Part shown: one piece after another, positions 1 to 10,045 of the stretch
Layout of the letters: every line of letters begins with the position of its first letter
Numbering within the stretch: the stretch's first letter is position 1
Origin: Bacillus aquiflavi
GTDB lineage: Bacteria > Bacillota > Bacilli > Bacillales > Cytobacillaceae
Direction of reading: 5' to 3'
DNA length: 64,000 nucleotides
Assembly (NCBI RefSeq): GCF_019915265.1
Contig: NZ_CP082780.1
Location: forward strand, 1,116,001-1,180,000
Made by a program: the position numbers and the translations under genes
Notes under the pieces: generated by a model
Database searches by the model: none
Told to the model about the DNA's origin: nothing
Seen by the model: only the letters and a program-made list of their open reading frames with translations

Positions 1-532
1 CCAAATGTGAGTGACCTCTTCCTACCTTTAAATTGTTATTTACATCAATAATAAAATCTACTTCTTTTATCCCATCTCTAATTTTTAAATTACCATTTAT
101 AAGTGTAACATTGAATGTTTTACCTTTCTGGACTTCATTTGGATACCTATTTTTAATAGTTTGAATTGGACGGTTAACTACGCTGGCTCTTTTACTACCT
201 TCTCCCACACCCCCAGACACTTTCCCACCACGACTGTCTCCAAACGCTTCCTTACTCGCCTGATGGATTCGATTGTACAAGTCATCCATGACATTGTATG
301 GAATCGGATTAGCTGTGCCTGTGGCAAAAGCGGGAGTTAATCCTTTAGTAATCGGTATCGGTGGCGGGATCTTATTTGCAACATTTCCAATCTTTCCAAC
401 ATGACCGAGTTTTGTAGCGTTCCCAAGCTGACCTGCTCTACTTAATCCTTTATCTCCGATTACGCCAATCCCGATTGTTGTTAAACCATAGGAGAAGAAT
501 TCAGCACGGCTGTGGGCATCACCGTTAGACAT
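1..532 (-). pseudogene. C-terminal part of an LXG polymorphic toxin (partial, out of frame with its N-terminus)
   Basis: The minus strand reads open from an ATG at 532 to the window edge, giving about 177 residues that start MSNGDAHSRAEFFSYG and end in a GRGHSHL motif. The hydrophobic Gly-rich stretch followed by a basic linker and this terminal motif resembles the region leading into the C-terminal toxin domain of Bacillus LXG proteins. It overlaps the end of the LXG protein at 525-1637 in another frame. A small indel near 525-530 would join both into one protein, because LXG relatives continue from a WNRDV-like segment into an NGDA segment. The toxin domain itself lies outside the window, so its activity cannot be named. 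Confidence 0.6.
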
Positions 533-1637
533 CTCGATTCCAGGCGTTTTTCATCCCTTCCCACATATATTTTGGGAAATTGATTGCTTTATCCTTCATT
601 TCCTCTAGCTTTTTCTTTGGGTCATGGATGAGTTGATAAGCGAAGATGGATTTTTCGATATAATTGATATGACCCGGTTGTAAATTTTCCTCGGCAAATT
701 TGTATAGAGAAACGAGACCGTCTATCGTATCGCCAAGCGCTTTTCCCGCTCCATCGATGACACCTTCAAATGCACGATCAACTGGTGAAGTAATGACACC
801 ATCCCTTATTTCTTCGGGTATTGCTGGAACAACTTCATAATGAATTTTGCCAGATCTATCGGCTTCCATCACAATCAAGCCGTCTGCATATACATGATAT
901 TTGATACTGTTGTCGTTTCCATATGGATCTCTTTCGACCGTATTGATTTGCTCAAGTCCGACCTTTTTCACCAAGCTACCCAAAAGCTTGCGATAAGCCT
1001 CGCTTGTCATCATTTTTGATACGCTGTCATGAGAAATTGGCAATTGACTGCTTTGAGTCATCGCTTCTATTTCTTTCATAAAGCTGGCCATCATTAACAA
1101 ATCATCACAGGTGCGATCGAGTAAACGAGTTGCTTGCTCATCAAAGGAATGGAGGTTTTCGATCGTCATTTGGTTATGTTGGCGCGCTTGGTTGATATAA
1201 GAGATTGTTTCTTCAGCTTGGATAGGTGGCAAACTGACGATGTCTTGTACACTATGTATCGCATTGTTAATTTCACTTGTTATCGATGTAACTCGTCTCT
1301 CAAGACGATCTAACCCATTCGTGACATCATTTTCTAAAAAACTTTCGTGAATAAAGCCATCTTCTGCTGGTTCAAACGCTTGGAGTAAGTATTTAATTTC
1401 TTCTAAAATTGTATCATAATCGGTAATGAATGCCTGAAGATATAAGAGGAAAGGCTTATGTACGTTTTGAAAAAAAGCACGAATCGCTTCGCCGCCTTTT
1501 CCTTTGAGTGAATCTTCTAGTTGAATAATTCTTTCAACAGCATGTTCAATTTTACTCACTTGTTCATAGGTGGTTTTCAATGTTTGTTGAATGACTTCAA
1601 TGCCAATATAAATCTCACGGGCATGTAAGATTTTCAT
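525..1637 (-). pseudogene. LXG-domain T7SS effector, N-terminal part (frameshifted)
   Basis: This 370-residue product starts MKILHAREIYIGIEVI and is almost wholly helical over residues 1-210, which is typical of the LXG domain that targets polymorphic toxins to the type VII secretion system. The rest is the linker that normally precedes the toxin. A GGTGA ribosome site lies just upstream of the ATG at 1637. The reading frame stops at 525, exactly where the homologous sequence continues in the next frame (1-532), so the gene looks frameshifted rather than naturally short. It is probably a former secreted antibacterial effector. No T7SS machinery genes are visible in the window. Confidence 0.7.
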
Positions 1638-1716
1638 GGCTTCACCAATTTTTCATAGAAAATTTATCTATAGAAGTATTTTTTATACATGTATATAAAT
1701 ATAATAAACGTAAATT

Positions 1717-1935
1717 TTGTTATTTTCAAGATTTTCTTGGTTAGCGAGACTTTATCGTGAAGTTCACTTAAAGAGCTACAGACTGGCTGACAAACGCTCG
1801 CATTCCGTTACTTGCACTTCGTTGTTAGCTCCTAAAACGCCAGTTATATATGCCGCCTTGTGCTGCCCATCTCGACAAGCGTTTTCAACTAGTCTTAATA
1901 AATTGCAATTTCAAAGAATGACTTTTTTATCTTGA
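1717..1935. repeat. Decayed copy of a dispersed intergenic repeat (inverted relative to 31477-31830)
   Basis: The 313-base gap between the LXG gene and rqcH contains no convincing gene; a short plus-strand open frame has no ribosome site or recognisable product. Read against the reverse complement of the repeat at 31477-31830 it aligns over about 110 bases. The shared core is TGACAAACxCTCGCATTCC at 1788-1806, followed by CTTCGTTG, then CCC, TCGAC and CGTTTTCA in the same order. The hairpin end is degenerate here. Confidence 0.6.
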
Positions 1936-1950
1936 TGATATCACTTGATA

Positions 1951-3673
1951 TTAAGATCTGCTATTTTGATCCAGCTGAATGACCAATTCTTCACTCGGTG
2001 TCACATATACCGTTTGTTGGTTTTCGTAAATAACAAAGCCTGGCTTGGCACCACTCGGTTTCTTTACGCGACGCACCTTTGTAAAATCAACTGGAACTGA
2101 ACTTGAGTTGCGCGCCTTGCTGAAATAAGCCGCTAATATTGCTCCTTCTATTATTGTTGCTTCTGATGGGTTTTTACTTCTAATGACTACATGTGATCCT
2201 GGTATATCTTTCGTATGTAGCCAAGTCTCATCTTTATTTGCAAGCTTATTTGTTAAGTAATCATTTTGCTTATTATTCTTTCCTACAATGATTTCTGTTC
2301 CATCGGTCGCGCAATATTTTTCAAGAATGGGTTGTTTGTTTCCGCGTTTTTTGTTTAGCTTTTTTTGCCGGTTGCGTAAATACCCTTCTTCGATAAGTTC
2401 CTCACGGATTTCTTCAATATCTTTTGGAGCAGCTGTTTCAATTTGTTGCAGCAATGTATCAAAGTATTGCACTTCTCTGTCTGCAAGTTTCATCTGATCT
2501 TTTACGATCATCACTGCATTTTTTGCCTTTTGATATTTTGAAAAATATTTTTGGGCATTTTCAGATGGTGTTTTTTGCGGATCTAAAGGAATCGTTACTT
2601 TTTCACCGTTTTCATGATAATAGTTAATCACTTCAATTTCCTTCATACCTTTAGTAATTGCATAGAGATTCGCTGTTAAAAGCTCGCCAAATAGTTTGTA
2701 TTGTTTGCTGTTTTGCGCTTCTTGCAAAGTTCGTTGCAATTTCTTTATTTTTTTTATATTCTTTGCTTTTTCATTTGTGATAAATCTCTCTAAGTCGGTT
2801 GCTTGCTGCTTTACACGATCCCGTTTGGCTTTTCCAAAATAAAATCGATCAAGCATATCCCCTAATGAAAAAAAATTCTTTTCTCTCTCCACTTAAATGG
2901 GCTAGTGGGAATAAGTAAAAAGCTTCTTTGTTTTTATTACTCGAAATCGCAGGCAAATATTTTTTTTCTTTTAGTTGATTCATTAAAGTTAAAAATGTTT
3001 TTGGCAATGAGACACGGTTAGCAATTCCAGCACGAAAAACGACTTCTTTTGCAAATAAAGGAGAAATCCCTGCAAATTGAGCAACTAACTGTTTATCAAG
3101 CTTTCCAGAATTAAAATCAATTTTTTGCAAAAGAGCTGTCTCGTTTGCGGCAAAAGGATTTTGTTTGTTTTGTTTAGGTGGCCTGACGTATTCATGTCCA
3201 GGTAATACTGCACGATAGCTATTCACCGCAAAGGAGACGTGTTTAATACTATCGAGAATTAAATTCTTGTTACGATCAACTAAAATGATATTACTATGCC
3301 TTCCCATTATTTCTACAATTAATTGTTTGTAAGATAAATCCCCTATTTCATTTCGCCCCTTGATTTGAAACACAATGATTCTGTCTAAGTCAACTTGAGT
3401 AATATTTTCTAAAAAAAACCCTTCGAGGTGTTTACGCAGCAACATACAAAACATTGGCGGTTCTTGTGGGTTTTCAAATGATTCTTTCGTTAGTTGAACG
3501 CGAGCATAATTTGGATGGACAGAAAGTAAAACCTTATGGTTAATCCGCTTAGCTCGAACATTTAATACAATTTCATTTTTATATGGCTGTTGAATTTTTG
3601 TAATTCGTCCACCAACTAACAAGTTGGAAAGCTCTTCAACAGTTGCTTTTGTAAATAATCCGTCAAATGACAT
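1951..3673 (-). pseudogene. rqcH: RqcH, ribosome quality control / alanine tailing factor (frameshifted in an A8 run)
   Basis: RqcH (YloA, NFACT family) binds obstructed 50S subunits and adds C-terminal alanine tails to stalled peptides. The start is the ATG at 3673 (MSFDGLFTKA), preceded by AAAGGATG. The conserved Asp-Arg pair falls at residues 97-98. The first frame ends near 2849. The second, 1951-2892, carries the coiled coil and the C-terminal NFACT-R domain ([15 protein letters not shown]). The break lies in the A8 run at 2868-2875 (T8 on the coding strand). Removing one base gives a continuous 573-residue protein, close to the 572 of B. subtilis. This could be sequencing error, slippage or real inactivation. 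It is divergent from the P-type ATPase gene. Confidence 0.88.
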
Positions 3674-3849
3674 GATAAAACATCCTTTTCTTATATTGTT
3701 GATTTTAATCATAGCTTTTTTTAGGACGAGTCTGAATAAGATTTCTTTAGAGAAAAGGAAATTTGTACAAATGGGGCGAAATGAATCCGCCTGTTTTTTT
3801 ATAAAAGAAATTTGCCTAAAAAACAATTGAAGGGAAGTGAGATTTCCTT

Positions 3850-6531
3850 ATGAAATTTCATCAAATGAATAAAGATCAAATCGAAAAAATATTAAAGACG
3901 AATGCACAAACTGGATTGAGCGAGCAAGAAGTAAAAAAGAGAATTCAACAATACGGCTTTAATGAGTTAGAAGAGGGAGAAAAACAATCTACATTATTAA
4001 TATTTTTTAGCCAGTTTAAAGATTTCATGGTTCTCGTCTTATTGGCTGCTACGCTAGTTTCAGGTCTGCTAGGTGAATATATTGATGCAATTGCTATTAT
4101 TGCAATTGTGCTGATTAATGGCCTGCTAGGATTTTTTCAAGAACGTAAAGCGGAAAAATCACTACAGGCGCTGAAAGAATTATCCGCACCCCAAGTTCAA
4201 GTGTTACGAAATGACCAGTGGGTAAAAACTCCGTCAAAGGAAGTTGTTGTTGGCGATGTGATAAAATTTTCAAATGGGGATCGCATCGGTGCAGATGTAC
4301 GTTTAATCGAAGTAAATAGTTTGGAAATAGAAGAATCAGCTTTAACTGGAGAGTCATTGCCAGTTCAAAAAAGCTGCCGTGATTTAAATGAGAGTGAATT
4401 ACAACTTGGTGATATGGAAAATCTTGCTTTTAAAGGGACAATGGTGACAAGAGGAAGCGGAAAAGGAATCGTCATTGCGACAGGAATGAAAACAGCGATG
4501 GGTCAAATTGCTGATTTACTGCAAAAAGCAGAAACGATGATCACTCCGCTGCAACGCCGTCTAGAGCAATTAGGGAAAATCCTTATAACTGTCGCCTTAC
4601 TGCTTACAGTTTTAGTCGTTGTTATCGGTGTATTTCGAGGACATGACATTTATACGATGTTTTTAGCGGGGGTATCGTTAGCGGTTGCTGCTATACCTGA
4701 AGGGCTGCCGGCAATTGTCACAGTTGCTTTGTCACTCGGGGTTCAGCGGATGATTAAACAAAAATCAATTGTCAGAAAGCTTCCTGCTGTTGAAACACTC
4801 GGATGTGCATCTGTTATTTGTTCAGACAAAACTGGAACGATGACTCAGAATAAAATGACAGTCACTCATTTATGGAGTGGCGGGGAGACGTGGACTGTTG
4901 ATGGAATTGGTTACGAGCCAAAGGGAAAGTTTTATAATGCAAAACACCAGCTAATACATCCGGAAAGAGAAAAGGTACTGCAACAGCTTTTAACCTTCGG
5001 GATGCTCTGTAACCATGCGGAAATATTTAAAAAAAATAATAAATTTACGATTGATGGAGATCCGACAGAAGGAGCGTTGCTTGTTGCTGCTATGAAGGCA
5101 GGCTACACGCGGAAAAGTGTCTTAAAGCAATTTAGTATTATTCGTGAGTTCCCTTTTGATTCAACCCGCAAAATGATGACAGTCATTGTAAAAGATCAAT
5201 CAGGTCGTCAGTTTATCGTAACAAAAGGTGCCCCTGATGTCGTAATAGGAGAATGTAAAGCTATTTTATGGGATGAACAATTACAGCAGTTAACAAATGA
5301 AAAAAAAGCAAAGGTGCAGAATGCTGTGGATGGACTAGCGTCACTTGCTTTAAGAACAATTGCCATTGCTTTTAAACCCGTTTCAGAAAATGAAACGATT
5401 TTAAATGAGAAGGAAGCTAAAAAAGATTTAACGTTTATCGGATTACAAGGGATGATTGACCCGCCGCGTCCTGAAGTGAAAAAGGCTGTTAAAGAGTGCA
5501 AAGCGGCAGGGATTAAAACAGTCATGATTACTGGAGACCATGTAATTACTGCAAAAGCAATCGCGAAGCAATTGGGAATTTTAACAAATGAAGGTAAAAT
5601 TCTTGATGGAAAAGCATTATCTAAAATGAAAGCTGATGAACTTAAAAATATAGTTAATGATGTGATAGTATTTGCCCGAGTATCTCCGGAACATAAATTA
5701 AAAATTGTAAAGGCATTACAAAATAATGGCCATGTTGTTGCAATGACAGGTGACGGAGTGAATGATGCCCCAGCGATTAAAGCAGCGGACATCGGGATAG
5801 CAATGGGGATTACTGGAACTGATGTAGCAAAAGAAGCATCATCATTAGTATTGCTTGATGACAATTTTGCAACGATAAAATCAGCAATCAAAGAGGGAAG
5901 AAATATTTATGAAAACATTCGTAAATTTGTTCGCTACTTGCTTGCTTCAAATGTTGGTGAAATATTAGTTATGTTATTTGCAATGATTTTAGCATTCCCA
6001 TTACCTCTTGTTCCAATTCAAATTTTATGGGTCAATTTAGTAACAGACGGTTTACCTGCAATGGCATTAGGTTTGGATAAACCAGAAGGTGATGTGATGA
6101 AAAGAAAACCGCGCAGTCCGAAAGAGGGCGTTTTTGCTAGAGGACTTGCTTGGAAAGTTATTTCAAGAGGATTTTTAATTGGAATGGTGACTCTTATCGC
6201 CTTTATTATAGTTTATAATCAATATCCAGAAGAATTAATTTATGCGCAGACAGTAGCGTTTGCAACATTAGTATTAGCACAATTAATTCATGTTTTTGAC
6301 TGTCGCAGCGAGCGGTCGATTTTTGCCCGTAATCCATTTGGCAACCCTTATTTAGTATGGGCTGTCATCTCTTCAATTGCCTTAATGCTTATCGTTATAT
6401 ATTACCCGCCGTTGCAGCCAATTTTTAATACTGTACCGATTGATATGCGTGATTGGCTGCTTATTATTGGATTAGCCTCATTACCGACTTTTTTACTAAT
6501 TGGTTCACTTTTTGCAAGAAAAACAAAATAA
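3850..6531 (+). CDS. Calcium-transporting P-type ATPase (YloB family)
   Basis: This is an 893-residue P2A-type cation pump, expected to export Ca2+ across the plasma membrane using ATP. Seen motifs are the N-terminal cation ATPase domain, TGES at about 166-169 (dephosphorylation loop), PEGL at about 283-286 (membrane ion site), CSDKTGTMT with the phosphorylated Asp near 326, and TGDGVNDAPA near 633. Paired hydrophobic helices sit at about 55-95 and 245-290, with a six-helix C-terminal block. It matches B. subtilis YloB in size and position, next to rqcH and the yicC-like gene. A GGGAAGTGAG ribosome site precedes the ATG, and a strong hairpin follows the stop. Confidence 0.93.
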   Translation: MKFHQMNKDQIEKILKTNAQTGLSEQEVKKRIQQYGFNELEEGEKQSTLLIFFSQFKDFMVLVLLAATLVSGLLGEYIDAIAIIAIVLINGLLGFFQERKAEKSLQALKELSAPQVQVLRNDQWVKTPSKEVVVGDVIKFSNGDRIGADVRLIEVNSLEIEESALTGESLPVQKSCRDLNESELQLGDMENLAFKGTMVTRGSGKGIVIATGMKTAMGQIADLLQKAETMITPLQRRLEQLGKILITVALLLTVLVVVIGVFRGHDIYTMFLAGVSLAVAAIPEGLPAIVTVALSLGVQRMIKQKSIVRKLPAVETLGCASVICSDKTGTMTQNKMTVTHLWSGGETWTVDGIGYEPKGKFYNAKHQLIHPEREKVLQQLLTFGMLCNHAEIFKKNNKFTIDGDPTEGALLVAAMKAGYTRKSVLKQFSIIREFPFDSTRKMMTVIVKDQSGRQFIVTKGAPDVVIGECKAILWDEQLQQLTNEKKAKVQNAVDGLASLALRTIAIAFKPVSENETILNEKEAKKDLTFIGLQGMIDPPRPEVKKAVKECKAAGIKTVMITGDHVITAKAIAKQLGILTNEGKILDGKALSKMKADELKNIVNDVIVFARVSPEHKLKIVKALQNNGHVVAMTGDGVNDAPAIKAADIGIAMGITGTDVAKEASSLVLLDDNFATIKSAIKEGRNIYENIRKFVRYLLASNVGEILVMLFAMILAFPLPLVPIQILWVNLVTDGLPAMALGLDKPEGDVMKRKPRSPKEGVFARGLAWKVISRGFLIGMVTLIAFIIVYNQYPEELIYAQTVAFATLVLAQLIHVFDCRSERSIFARNPFGNPYLVWAVISSIALMLIVIYYPPLQPIFNTVPIDMRDWLLIIGLASLPTFLLIGSLFARKTK

Positions 6532-6547
6532 AGTATGGTATAATCAC

Positions 6548-6583
6548 AAAAGGTAATAGAATAAATTCTATTACCTTTTCTTT
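6548..6583 (+). terminator. Rho-independent terminator after the calcium ATPase gene
   Basis: A 14-bp perfect stem (6548-6561 with 6566-6579) with a four-base loop TAAA is followed by CTTT. The A/T flanks make it potentially bidirectional. Confidence 0.8.
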
Positions 6584-6634
6584 CATTTAATGATGAGAGC
6601 CATCGATCTTCTTTTTTGAATGGATGTGCATAAT

Positions 6635-7510
6635 ATGGTTGTGAGTATGACAGGCTTTGGAAGAAGTAAAGTTTATTCAACCAACTTTTCTGTTACAGCT
6701 GAAGTAAAAACTGTTAATCACCGTTTTCGTGAATACAACATTCGTATGCCTCGCCAACTTTTAAAAATCGAAGAAAAAATAAAAAAAAAGCTTGGTGAAT
6801 ATATTTATAGGGGTAGAGTAGAAGTATACATAACGCTTGAAGGAGAAGGATTTATCAATCGTAAAGTGCATATTGATTGGAATCTTCTTGATGATTATTA
6901 CCGAGCGCTAATGAAAATAAAAGAAAAATACCAACTTGACGAACTTATATCTATTCAAGATTTAGTAACAAAAGACGAGTTTATTTCAATTGAAGAAGAG
7001 GATACAGGTAATGAAGAACTAGAAGATTTAGTATTAAATGCAATTGAGGAAGCTGCTCAGCAATTAATAGAAATGCGGTATATTGAAGGAAATGAACTTG
7101 AAAAGGATATTCGCGAGCAATTACAGCAATTTGAACAGCATATACATCAATTGGAAACTTATTTTCCTAGTGTTGTCAATCAATATAAAGAACGGCTATA
7201 TAAAAAGATAGAAGACATATTATCTGGACAGGTAGATGAAACTCGCATATTAACAGAAGTAGCAATATTTGCAGATAAAGTAGATATTAATGAAGAATTG
7301 AAAAGATTGCAAAGCCACCTTGGACAATTTAAACATACAATTGCATTAAATGATCCGATTGGTCGAAAGCTCGATTTTTTACTTCAAGAAATGAACCGAG
7401 AAGTGAACACAATCGGTTCAAAAGCAAACGATTCATTTATCGGCAAACAAGTTGTCGATTTGAAAAGCTTACTAGAAAAAATGAAAGAACAAGTTCAAAA
7501 TATTGAATAA
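6635..7510 (+). CDS. YicC/YloC family endoribonuclease-like protein
   Basis: The product begins MVVSMTGFGRSK, the family hallmark, and contains VNHRFREYNIRMPRQLL, also diagnostic. The N-terminal YicC domain is followed by the C-terminal DUF1732 segment, which ends with DFLLQEMNREVNTIGSKA. YicC proteins have been linked to RNA cleavage and decay. An in-frame ATG at 6620 would add five residues (MDVHN), but a GGATGTG is better placed for the ATG at 6635, and relatives start with MVVSMTGFG. The gene heads the conserved yicC-remA-gmk-rpoZ cluster. The total is 291 residues, the normal size. Confidence 0.92.
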   Translation: MVVSMTGFGRSKVYSTNFSVTAEVKTVNHRFREYNIRMPRQLLKIEEKIKKKLGEYIYRGRVEVYITLEGEGFINRKVHIDWNLLDDYYRALMKIKEKYQLDELISIQDLVTKDEFISIEEEDTGNEELEDLVLNAIEEAAQQLIEMRYIEGNELEKDIREQLQQFEQHIHQLETYFPSVVNQYKERLYKKIEDILSGQVDETRILTEVAIFADKVDINEELKRLQSHLGQFKHTIALNDPIGRKLDFLLQEMNREVNTIGSKANDSFIGKQVVDLKSLLEKMKEQVQNIE

Positions 7511-7571
7511 GTGGCAGTTTAGAATCTTGCCATCACGGTGAAAATAATGAACTGATGATTGGAGGGTCAAG

Positions 7572-7838
7572 ATGACGTCAATTAAATTAATTAATATCGG
7601 TTTCGGTAATATTGTTTCTGCAAACCGAATTATTTCGATTGTTAGTCCTGAGTCAGCCCCGATAAAAAGAATTATCCAAGATGCACGTGATCGAGGTTCT
7701 TTAATTGATGCGACATACGGCAGACGGACTAGAGCAGTGATCGTTATGGATAGTGATCATGTAATCTTATCGGCTGTTCAGCCAGAAACAGTAGCTCATA
7801 GGTTGAATGATCGTGATGAGATTATGGATGAAGGGTAG
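7572..7838 (+). CDS. remA: RemA, extracellular matrix regulator
   Basis: This 88-residue DNA-binding protein starts [20 protein letters not shown], the RemA/YlzA signature, and has the expected length. In B. subtilis RemA activates biofilm matrix operons and osmoprotection genes as a ring-shaped oligomer. A GGAGGG ribosome site lies eight bases before the ATG. It sits between the yicC-like gene and gmk, as in B. subtilis, and is probably co-transcribed with gmk and rpoZ. Confidence 0.95.
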   Translation: MTSIKLINIGFGNIVSANRIISIVSPESAPIKRIIQDARDRGSLIDATYGRRTRAVIVMDSDHVILSAVQPETVAHRLNDRDEIMDEG

Positions 7839-8462
<624 letters not shown>

Positions 8463-8466
8463 AGAA

Positions 8467-8688
8467 ATGCTTTATCCTTCGATAGATTCATTACTAAAAA
8501 AAATCGATTCAAAATACTCATTAGTATCAGTAGCAGCAAAACGTGCCCGAAGTTTACAGGATCATTATGATCCAATGCTTGAAAATTACGTTTCCAGTAA
8601 ATTTGTCGGTAAGGCATTGGAAGAGATTTATTTAGGTAAACTTCATTATACAACTAAAAGTAAACAAGAAGAAACTGCTGTGAAATAA
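8467..8688 (+). CDS. rpoZ: RNA polymerase omega subunit
   Basis: This 73-residue protein starts [20 protein letters not shown] and contains SVAAKRAR and the [12 protein letters not shown] segment typical of omega in Bacilli. Omega stabilises assembly of beta-prime into RNA polymerase. A GGAGG ribosome site lies in the end of gmk. A strong terminator at 8706-8740 closes this small operon. Confidence 0.96.
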   Translation: MLYPSIDSLLKKIDSKYSLVSVAAKRARSLQDHYDPMLENYVSSKFVGKALEEIYLGKLHYTTKSKQEETAVK

Positions 8689-8705
8689 GTAATTTGTATG
8701 GTGCG

Positions 8706-8740
8706 ATAACAACCTAATATCATTAGGTTGTTATTTTTAT
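8706..8740 (+). terminator. Rho-independent terminator after rpoZ
   Basis: A 13-bp perfect inverted repeat (8706-8718 with 8722-8734), loop ATC, is followed by TTTTAT. Confidence 0.88.
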
Positions 8741-8826
8741 TCTATCAAAAAGATGAAAAAACAATGATCATCCTTCATAATGAAATAAGAAAATTTGAAT
8801 GAAAAGATAATGGGTGGGATTTACGT

Positions 8827-10045
8827 GTGATACAGAAAAAAAAAATACTTATTGCCGTTACTGGCGGAATTGCAGTTTATAAGGCGGCTGCATTAACGAG
8901 TAAGCTAGTACAAGCTGGTGCTGAAGTAAAAATCATTTTGAGTGAATCAGCGGCTAAGTTTGTCACGCCGTTAACGTTTCAAGCATTATCAAGAAATGAA
9001 GTTTATACTGATACATTTGAAGAAAAGAACCCTAAAGTGATTGCTCATATTGATTTAGCTGATTGGGCTGATCTCGCTATTGTTGCACCTGCAACAGCCA
9101 ATATTATCGGCAAGCTTGCGAATGGATTAGCTGATGATATGATCACAACAACGTTATTGGCAGTAACAGCCCCTGTTTGGATTGCCCCTGCGATGAATGT
9201 GCATATGTATGAGCATCCTGCTGTTCGCAACAATATCAAAAAGCTTGCTCAATTTGGCTATCAGTTTATCGAACCAAGTGAAGGCTACTTAGCTTGTGGA
9301 TACGTTGGAAAAGGGCGGTTAGAAGAGCCAGACAAAATAATTGAATTAATTCATACCTTTTTTAACGAAAAAACTCTTGAACTAACAGGGAAAACAATTG
9401 TTGTTACAGCCGGACCGACGAGAGAAAAAATTGATCCTGTTCGCTTTATGACTAACCACTCAACTGGAAAAATGGGCTATGCAATTGCGGAAGAAGCCGC
9501 AAAAGCTGGGGCAAAAGTCATTTTAATTTCTGGTCCTGTTCAGCTAACCGCACCTTCTGGTGTTGAAGTGATAGATGTTGAAAGTGCTAAAGAAATGTAC
9601 GATGCCGCAATGAAACACTTTGATCAAGCGGATGTGATCGTAAAAGCTGCAGCTGTAGCGGATTATCGTCCAAAAATAGTTTATGATCAAAAAATGAAAA
9701 AAAAGCAAGGGGACCTTAGTCTACAATTAGAAAGAACGAATGATATTTTATTTGAACTCGGACAAAGGAAAACAACCCAGCTGTTAGTAGGATTTGCAGC
9801 AGAAACAGAACATGTTGAAGAAAATGCACAAAAGAAAAAAAAAAAAGAAAAATGCGGATATGATTGTTGCAAATAATATTACTCAGTCAGGGGCTGGATT
9901 TGGGTCTGATACAAATATTGTAACGATTTACAAACGGGATGGTACGAAGGAAAGCTTACCGACGATGAGTAAACAACAAGTCGCTCAAAAATTACTTAGT
10001 GAAATTTCGTTACTGTTAAAGGATGAACGTAATGAACGGCGCTAG
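8827..10045 (+). pseudogene. coaBC: CoaBC, phosphopantothenoylcysteine synthetase/decarboxylase (frameshifted in an A12 run)
   Basis: This bifunctional enzyme of coenzyme A synthesis has an N-terminal flavin decarboxylase (TGGIAVYKAA; PAMNVHMYEHP) and a C-terminal CTP-dependent ligase (TAGPTREKIDPVRFMTNHSTGKMG; AAAVADYRP; RTNDIL). The first frame stops soon after the A12 run at 9835-9846; the second carries NADMIVANNITQSGAGFGSDTNIV to 10045. With A11 the product is a continuous 405 residues, matching the family, and the spacer has the five residues seen in B. subtilis. The start is GTG at 8827 behind GGTGGGA. CoaBC is normally essential, so sequencing error or transcriptional slippage is more likely than true loss. 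Confidence 0.9.

Noticed and set aside
1717-1935. A 72-codon plus-strand open frame
   Set aside because: No ribosome site or family resemblance; the stretch is better explained as a decayed intergenic repeat.
3674-3826. Upstream extension of rqcH
   Set aside because: Relatives start at MSFDGLFT, and AAAGGATG is correctly placed for the ATG at 3673.
5208-5891. Long minus-strand open frame inside the P-type ATPase gene
   Set aside because: It is a shadow of a clearly conserved gene on the other strand.
9794-10045. Separate small gene overlapping coaBC
   Set aside because: Its C-terminal half is the missing CoaB tail; it is the second frame of coaBC, not an independent gene.
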